From Elusimicrobia bacterium RIFCSPLOWO2_01_FULL_64_13 (GTDB taxonomy: Bacteria; Elusimicrobiota; Elusimicrobia; 2-02-FULL-39-32), in assembly GCA_001800095.1 (NCBI GenBank), contig MGUT01000015.1:1-10641 (forward strand): a stretch of DNA of 10,641 bases, in the 5' to 3' direction. Made by a program: the position numbers and the translations under genes. Shown here one piece after another: positions 6,857-10,641 of this stretch (within the stretch, counting starts at the first letter, position 1; every line of letters begins with the position of its first letter). The notes beneath the pieces are model-generated. The model saw nothing but the letters and a program-made list of their open reading frames with translations, was not told the DNA's origin and did not search any database.

Positions 6857-7714
6857 ATGGCCCGGCTTTTCCTTATAACACTCGCGCTGGTATGGTTGGC
6901 CGCTCCCAGGGCCATGCCGGCCCAGTCTGCCGCGTTGGATGAAGGGAAAATCCGCGAGAGCGTCCGCAAGGCCCTGTCCATCCCCACCCAATGGACGATT
7001 CAAATAAAGGACCTGGCCGAATCCCCGTTTCCCAACTTCTACCAGGCCGCCCTGGAATTCCAATCCGGCAAGGATGTCCAGCGCCACCAGGTCCTCATAT
7101 CCAAAGACGGCAGATATTACATCCTCGGCCGTATTTTTGAGACGGACGTGGACATGGACGCGGCCAGGAGGAAGCTGGTCAGCGCCGATGGCTCTCCCGT
7201 CCGCGGGGACCCAGGAGCCCCGGTCACAATCGTCGAATTCTCCGACCTGCAATGCGCTTCCTGCAAGCAGGTCGACGAGAACTTTCGCAAGGACGGGTTG
7301 CTGGAAATATATCCCGGCAAGGTGCGGCTGGTGCTGAAGGACCTGCCCCTCCCCAACGTCCATCCCTGGGCCCTGCAGGCAGCGGTCGCCTGCCGATGCG
7401 CTTGGAGGGAGGATCCGGAGGCGTTCTGGCAGGTCCGGGAAGGGATCTTCGCTCAACAGGCCGGGATCACCCCCCACAACCTGCGCGCCAAAGTCATGGA
7501 CCTGGCCAAGACCGCGGGACTCGACCTGCCCCGGTTCGGGCTGTGCTACGACGGCCGCGCCACCCTCGCCCAGATCGAACGGGACATCGCGGAGGCCAAT
7601 TCGCTCGGGATAGGCCGGACGCCCACGTTCCTCGTCAACGGAAGGCTCCTGGTCGGTTATCCGGGACGCGACGAAATGAAGAGGCTGATCGATGAATTTC
7701 TGGCCGCGCCTTAA
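6857..7714 (+). CDS. Exported DsbA-like thioredoxin-fold disulfide oxidoreductase
   Basis: The 285-residue protein begins with a typical signal peptide (MAR, then hydrophobic LFLITLALVWLAA, then APRAMPAQSA), so it probably acts in the cell envelope. Residues about 27-105 form a small N-terminal domain of unknown function containing VLISKDGRYYILG. The thioredoxin fold starts at APVTIVEFSDLQC, with the redox motif C133-A-S-C136. A helical insertion follows, and RTPTFLVNGRLLVGYPG carries the cis-proline P256. Further cysteines (C179, C181, C230) sit where many DsbA/BdbD-type proteins have a second cysteine pair. It probably forms or rearranges disulfides in exported proteins. No Shine-Dalgarno is suitably spaced: GAGGAG at 6830-6835 is 21 bases away. 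An in-frame stop (TGA 6839-6841) makes ATG 6857 the first possible ATG. It overlaps the next gene by 23 bases. Confidence 0.88.
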   Translation: MARLFLITLALVWLAAPRAMPAQSAALDEGKIRESVRKALSIPTQWTIQIKDLAESPFPNFYQAALEFQSGKDVQRHQVLISKDGRYYILGRIFETDVDMDAARRKLVSADGSPVRGDPGAPVTIVEFSDLQCASCKQVDENFRKDGLLEIYPGKVRLVLKDLPLPNVHPWALQAAVACRCAWREDPEAFWQVREGIFAQQAGITPHNLRAKVMDLAKTAGLDLPRFGLCYDGRATLAQIERDIAEANSLGIGRTPTFLVNGRLLVGYPGRDEMKRLIDEFLAAP

Positions 7715-8219
7715 AAAATACGGCACCGTCCTGGCCGTCCTCGTCCTTTTGGGACTGGCCGCGTCCTGGGTGGCGGACCGTCGTTTCCGAGGCGGAGATT
7801 CCATCCCTTCCGGGTCTCTGCCGGAATTCGAGGTCGCGGGCCCTGATGGGAAGCCCATCCGGTCCTCCGATCTGAAGGGGAAGGTGTCCGTGGTGGATTT
7901 CTGGGCGACCTGGTGCGGCCCCTGCGTCGAAGAGGTCCCCCACTTCAACGTCCTGCACGAACGCTATGCCGGCAAAGGCCTCGCCATCCTGGGGATCTCC
8001 ATGGACGACGGCGGCGCGCAGAAGGTCAGGGCGTTCGTCAGGCGATATGGGGTGGCCTACCCGGTCGCCATGGCCAACGACCAGGCGGTCAAAGGTTTCG
8101 GCGGCATCTTCGGCCTCCCCACCACGTTCATCATCGACCGCGAAGGGCGGATCGTGGAGAAGATCATCGGGTACCGGGACCTGGATTATTTCGACAGCCG
8201 CATCCGGAAACTCCTGTAG
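7692..8219 (+). CDS. TlpA/ResA-like membrane-anchored thiol-disulfide oxidoreductase
   Basis: The 175-residue protein has an N-terminal membrane anchor (about residues 11-28, after a positively charged MNFWPRLKKY) and a single thioredoxin-fold domain. The active site VDFWATWCGPC has W74-C75-G76-P77-C78, and the cis-proline is P143 in GLPTTFIIDREGRIV. The GISMDDGGAQKVRAF segment is typical of the AhpC/TSA-like TlpA and ResA group. These proteins usually keep periplasmic cysteines reduced, for example in cytochrome c maturation; the actual client cannot be read from this window. ATG 7692 lies inside the end of the DsbA-like gene, with GAGG at 7681-7684 as ribosome binding site. The 23-base overlap implies co-expression of the two redox proteins, which may act as a pair. 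Confidence 0.92.
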   Translation: MNFWPRLKKYGTVLAVLVLLGLAASWVADRRFRGGDSIPSGSLPEFEVAGPDGKPIRSSDLKGKVSVVDFWATWCGPCVEEVPHFNVLHERYAGKGLAILGISMDDGGAQKVRAFVRRYGVAYPVAMANDQAVKGFGGIFGLPTTFIIDREGRIVEKIIGYRDLDYFDSRIRKLL

Positions 8220-8231
8220 CCGGCTCCTCCC

Positions 8232-9527
8232 GTGAGCGGAGATCAAGCCATCCTTTTCGTCAAGGCGCCGGTTCCGGGCCGGGTGAAGACGCGCCTGGTC
8301 CCCGCGGTCTCTCCCCAGGAGGCGGCCAGGCTCTATCGCGGCTGGGTCAGGGACGCCTACGCCCGCTTGGAGCGCATGGATTCCATCTCCGTTGAAGTGG
8401 CTTATGACCCCCACCCCGACTGGCCCGAGCCGGACTGGATCGGACCGGCCGGCGCGCTCCACTTCCCGCAGGAGGGAAAATCACTGGGGGAAAGGCTGGA
8501 GAAGGCCTTCGTCCGCGCATTCTCCCGAGGCGCCAGGAACGCGGCGGCCCTGGGTTCGGATTCTCCGGGGCTCCCGGAGGATTTCATAGCCGAAGCGTTC
8601 CGCGAGCTGCGGACGCACGACCTGGTCCTGGGCCCCACTTCGGACGGCGGCTACTATCTGATCGGGCTGGCGGGAAAACCCCGGCCCGGTCTTTTTCGGA
8701 AGATATCCTGGTCGACCGGCCGGGTGTTCTCCCAGACATTGTCGGCGGCCCGCGGGCTCGGTCTTAAAATCCATGTCCTCGGGGAATATTTCGACGTGGA
8801 TCGTCCGGAGGATCTCCTGCGGATCCCCGCGTCCGCCCGCGGCGGGAACGGAACGATCTCCGTCATCCTTCCCGTGTACAACGAGGCGGAGACATTGGGA
8901 CGGACGGTGCGCTCCCTGCGGGAGTCCGCCGGTCCCCATGACGTCGAAGTGGTCGCGGTGGACGGCGGGAGCCGGGACGGGACTCTGGAGGCGGCGCGGT
9001 CCTGCGCCGATCTGGCCCTCGCTTCGCCCAAGCGGGGGCGCGCGGCGCAGATGCACCTGGGCGCGGAGCGTTCCCACGGGGAGATCCTGCTTTTTCTTCA
9101 CGCGGACACCCGCCTCCCCGAGGCATGGCCCACATTGATCCGGAACGGACTGGCCCAGGCCAGCGCCGCGGCCTTCAGCCTTGATTTCGATATCGGCGGA
9201 TATCCCTATAACCTGATCCGTGCTCTCGCCGGGTTGCGCAACCGCCTGACCGGCGTCCCCCACGGCGACCAGGGCCTGGCGGTCCGGCGCATCGACTATT
9301 TTTCCGCCGGCGGCTTTCCGGACGTCCCCCTGATGGAGGAGTACGCTCTGCTGCCCAAGCTCAAACGGATGGGTCCCATGGAGGTCTTGAAAGAGCGGGC
9401 CGTCACGTCGGCCCGAAGATACGTCCGGCGCGGCCCCCTCCGCAACGCCTTGCGCAATTCGCTCCTGCTTCTGGGTTACCACGCGGGAGTCCCGGTCCGG
9501 AAGATCGCTTCCTGGTACCATTCGTAG
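8232..9527 (+). CDS. Fusion of DUF2064 (GT-A-like) and family 2 glycosyltransferase domains
   Basis: Two nucleotide-sugar-transferase-like domains are joined in one 431-residue protein. Residues about 5-195 match the DUF2064/TIGR04282 family: FVKAPVPGRVKTRL (9-22), GSDSPGLP (108-115) and GPTSDGGYYLIGL (134-146). After a short linker, residues about 205-431 match the TIGR04283 GT2 family: SVILPVYNEAETL, VDGGSRDGT (243-251), SPKRGRAAQMHLGA, FLHADTRLP with the DxD-like metal site, and GDQGLAVRR. These two families are usually neighbouring genes in rSAM/selenodomain-associated clusters, so the fusion supports joint action, but the product is unknown. No membrane segments are evident, so it is probably cytoplasmic. 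The start is GTG 8232, 12 bases after the tlpA-like stop; the region before it is pyrimidine-rich and shows no Shine-Dalgarno. No ATG lies early enough to retain the first domain. Confidence 0.9.
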   Translation: MSGDQAILFVKAPVPGRVKTRLVPAVSPQEAARLYRGWVRDAYARLERMDSISVEVAYDPHPDWPEPDWIGPAGALHFPQEGKSLGERLEKAFVRAFSRGARNAAALGSDSPGLPEDFIAEAFRELRTHDLVLGPTSDGGYYLIGLAGKPRPGLFRKISWSTGRVFSQTLSAARGLGLKIHVLGEYFDVDRPEDLLRIPASARGGNGTISVILPVYNEAETLGRTVRSLRESAGPHDVEVVAVDGGSRDGTLEAARSCADLALASPKRGRAAQMHLGAERSHGEILLFLHADTRLPEAWPTLIRNGLAQASAAAFSLDFDIGGYPYNLIRALAGLRNRLTGVPHGDQGLAVRRIDYFSAGGFPDVPLMEEYALLPKLKRMGPMEVLKERAVTSARRYVRRGPLRNALRNSLLLLGYHAGVPVRKIASWYHS

Positions 9528-9532
9528 GGAGG
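9528..9532 (+). promoter_or_regulatory. Shine-Dalgarno for the cyclase-family gene
   Basis: GGAGG (within GGAGGAG, 9528-9534) directly follows the TAG stop of the glycosyltransferase gene and lies four bases before ATG 9537. The spacing is short, but the motif is full-length and fixes the start. Confidence 0.7.
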
Positions 9533-9536
9533 AGAT

Positions 9537-10193
9537 ATGACGCGAAAATGGATTGACGTCTCCGTGCCGGTCCGGACCGGAATGACGCATTGGCCGGGGG
9601 ATCCCGGGGTGAGGATCAAGCGGTGGCGCGATCTGGAATCAGGGGATATCTGCACCGTCTCGGAGCTCAAAATGGGCTCCCATACCGGGACCCACATGGA
9701 CGCGCCCGCCCACTTCATCCGGGCCGGGCGGTCCATCGACCGGATGGATTTGGACGCGACGATCGGTCCGGCGCGGGTGGTCCGGATCCGGGACCCGCGA
9801 TGCGTCAGGCCGGAGGAACTCGCCCCTGTGGGGATCCGCCGGGGCGACCGGATCCTCTTTAAGACCGCCAATTCTTCCCGGTGCTGGAAGGCGGAGGGGT
9901 TCGTGAAGGATTTCGTCTATGTGTCCCGGGAGGCGGCCCGGTTCCTGGCTCGGACAGGGGTGCGGATGGTCGGGGTCGATTACCTTTCCGTGGGCGGCTA
10001 CTTCCGGGACGGCGTCGAGACTCACCGGGAGCTCCTTTCCCGCGGAGTATGGATCGTGGAGGGGCTGGACCTTTCCAAGGTCCGTCCGGGTCCCTATGAT
10101 TTGATCTGCCTGCCCCTCAAGATATTGGGCGGGGACGGGGCCCCGGCGCGGGCGGTGGTGAGGCCGCGCGGGAAAAAATCGGAGGCCATATGA
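9537..10193 (+). CDS. Cyclase/kynurenine-formamidase-family metal-dependent hydrolase
   Basis: The 218-residue protein belongs to the cyclase family (PF04199) that includes the bacterial kynurenine formamidase KynB. The N-terminal WIDVSVPVRTGMTHWPGDP is the family opening. The metal-binding motif HTGTHMDAPAHF is at 49-60 (H49, H53, D55, H59). The later VGVDYLSVGGYFRDGVETH, with H163, and VWIVEGLDLS, with E175, supply the remaining conserved block. It ends in LPLKILGGDGAPARAVVRP, the usual C-terminal pattern. Family members hydrolyse amide or related bonds in small metabolites. No other tryptophan- or kynurenine-pathway gene is in the window, so the substrate should be left open. The 3' end overlaps the 6-phosphogluconate dehydrogenase start by ATGA, implying translational coupling with a sugar-metabolism gene. 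Confidence 0.92.
   Translation: MTRKWIDVSVPVRTGMTHWPGDPGVRIKRWRDLESGDICTVSELKMGSHTGTHMDAPAHFIRAGRSIDRMDLDATIGPARVVRIRDPRCVRPEELAPVGIRRGDRILFKTANSSRCWKAEGFVKDFVYVSREAARFLARTGVRMVGVDYLSVGGYFRDGVETHRELLSRGVWIVEGLDLSKVRPGPYDLICLPLKILGGDGAPARAVVRPRGKKSEAI
10181..10185 (+). promoter_or_regulatory. Shine-Dalgarno for the 6-phosphogluconate dehydrogenase gene
   Basis: GGAGG inside the last codons of the cyclase gene lies four bases before ATG 10190. The start codon overlaps the cyclase stop (ATGA). The spacing equals that of the upstream cyclase gene. Confidence 0.65.
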
Positions 10194-10641
10194 AGAAAAC
10201 ACGGAAGGCGGAAAATGAATTCGGCGTCATCGGCCTGGGCCGGATGGGCGGCAACCTCTCGCTCCAGGCCCTGAAAAAAGGGATGAGGGTGGCCGGATTC
10301 ACTTTGGAAGGACCTCCGCCCGAGCTGGTCAAATCCGGCCTGGTGGAAGTCAAGCAGGTCAAGGATTTTTCCTCGGCGCTGTCCGGTCCCAGGGCGGTCT
10401 TCCTCTATGTTCCCGCCGGTCCGGCCGTGGACCTGTTGATCGAGGAGCTGGGAACGGCTCTTTCAGCCGGGGACGTGGTGGTGGACGGCGGGAATTCCTA
10501 TTGGGGGGATTCCATCCGCAGGCACGGGCGCCTCAAAAAACGCGGGATCCATTTCGTGGACTTGGGAACGAGCGGCGGGGTGTCGGGAGCCATGAACGGG
10601 GCCTGTTTCATGGCGGGAGGAGAAGAGCCCGGCCTGTCCCG
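10190..10641 (+). CDS. gnd: 6-phosphogluconate dehydrogenase, decarboxylating (3' partial)
   Basis: The first 150 codons are present and the frame runs off the window end. The enzyme oxidatively decarboxylates 6-phosphogluconate to ribulose 5-phosphate with NAD(P)+ in the pentose phosphate pathway. After a basic leader (MKKTRKAENE), the Rossmann dinucleotide loop reads GVIGLGRMGGN at 12-22. VVVDGGNSYWGDS is the 6PGDH substrate-site signature, and HFVDLGTSGGVSGAMNGACFMAGG matches the GTSGG block that separates this family from other beta-hydroxyacid dehydrogenases. The GVSGAMNGAC form, with its short spacing, resembles the shorter GntZ/YqeC-type NAD-preferring enzymes more than the long E. coli Gnd; that subtype is inference, because the C-terminal half is missing. 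The start ATG 10190 overlaps the cyclase stop. Confidence 0.92.
   Translation, partial: MKKTRKAENEFGVIGLGRMGGNLSLQALKKGMRVAGFTLEGPPPELVKSGLVEVKQVKDFSSALSGPRAVFLYVPAGPAVDLLIEELGTALSAGDVVVDGGNSYWGDSIRRHGRLKKRGIHFVDLGTSGGVSGAMNGACFMAGGEEPGLS

Noticed and set aside
6838..6878. Tiny upstream ORFs (ATG ATA TAA at 6838, and a 10-codon ORF from ATG 6846) before the DsbA-like gene
   Set aside because: They are very short and overlap the promoter-like sequence and the real gene out of frame. The AT-rich -10 element explains the ATG and TAA trinucleotides more simply.
5606..7948. 780-codon open frame on the - strand
   Set aside because: It lies opposite cysS, rlmB and the redox genes, which are all confidently identified. 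Its translation is Pro/Arg/Gly-rich with no recognisable domain, as expected for the shadow of GC-rich genes.

Overview
The window is a GC-rich stretch in which every convincing gene lies on the + strand. There are twelve protein genes, two of them cut by the window edges. Gaps between genes are never more than about 40 bp, and most neighbours overlap or are only a few bases apart. This looks like one long run of translationally coupled housekeeping genes. I see no tRNA, rRNA, CRISPR array, insertion sequence or convincing rho-independent terminator.

Layout. 1-969 is the C-terminal part of an MCE/MlaD-type lipid-transport protein with a beta-rich, probably outer-membrane-barrel, tail. 966-4637 carries radA (recombination ATPase), a YacL-type membrane PIN-TRAM protein, and the isoprenoid genes ispD and ispF. 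4653-6841 carries cysS and the rRNA methyltransferase gene rlmB. 6857-8219 is a pair of exported thioredoxin-fold proteins, one DsbA-like and one TlpA/ResA-like, behind a possible internal promoter. 8232-9527 is a fusion of two glycosyltransferase-like domains (DUF2064 and GT2). 9537-10193 is a metal-dependent cyclase/formamidase-family hydrolase. 10190 to the end is the start of a decarboxylating 6-phosphogluconate dehydrogenase.

The order radA-yacL-ispD-ispF-cysS-rlmB is collinear with the Bacillus radA-disA-yacL-ispD-ispF-(gltX-cysE)-cysS-(mrnC)-rlmB cluster, with disA and the bracketed genes missing. The MCE protein and the exported thiol-redox pair point to a diderm. High GC, this gene order and the two-domain DsbA-like protein would fit an Acidobacteriota or Aminicenantes-like lineage. 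That is an inference from memory of similar proteins, not something the sequence proves.

The genes do not form one pathway. They combine genome maintenance, translation, the MEP isoprenoid route, envelope lipid traffic, envelope disulfide chemistry and sugar metabolism. I found no clear new defence or mobile system. The most unusual points are the MCE-plus-barrel architecture, a promoter-like extended -10 just upstream of a start codon with a G-quadruplex motif behind it, a perfect 10-bp hairpin across the radA stop region, the glycosyltransferase fusion, and a CysRS whose HIGH-motif block resembles that of MshC.
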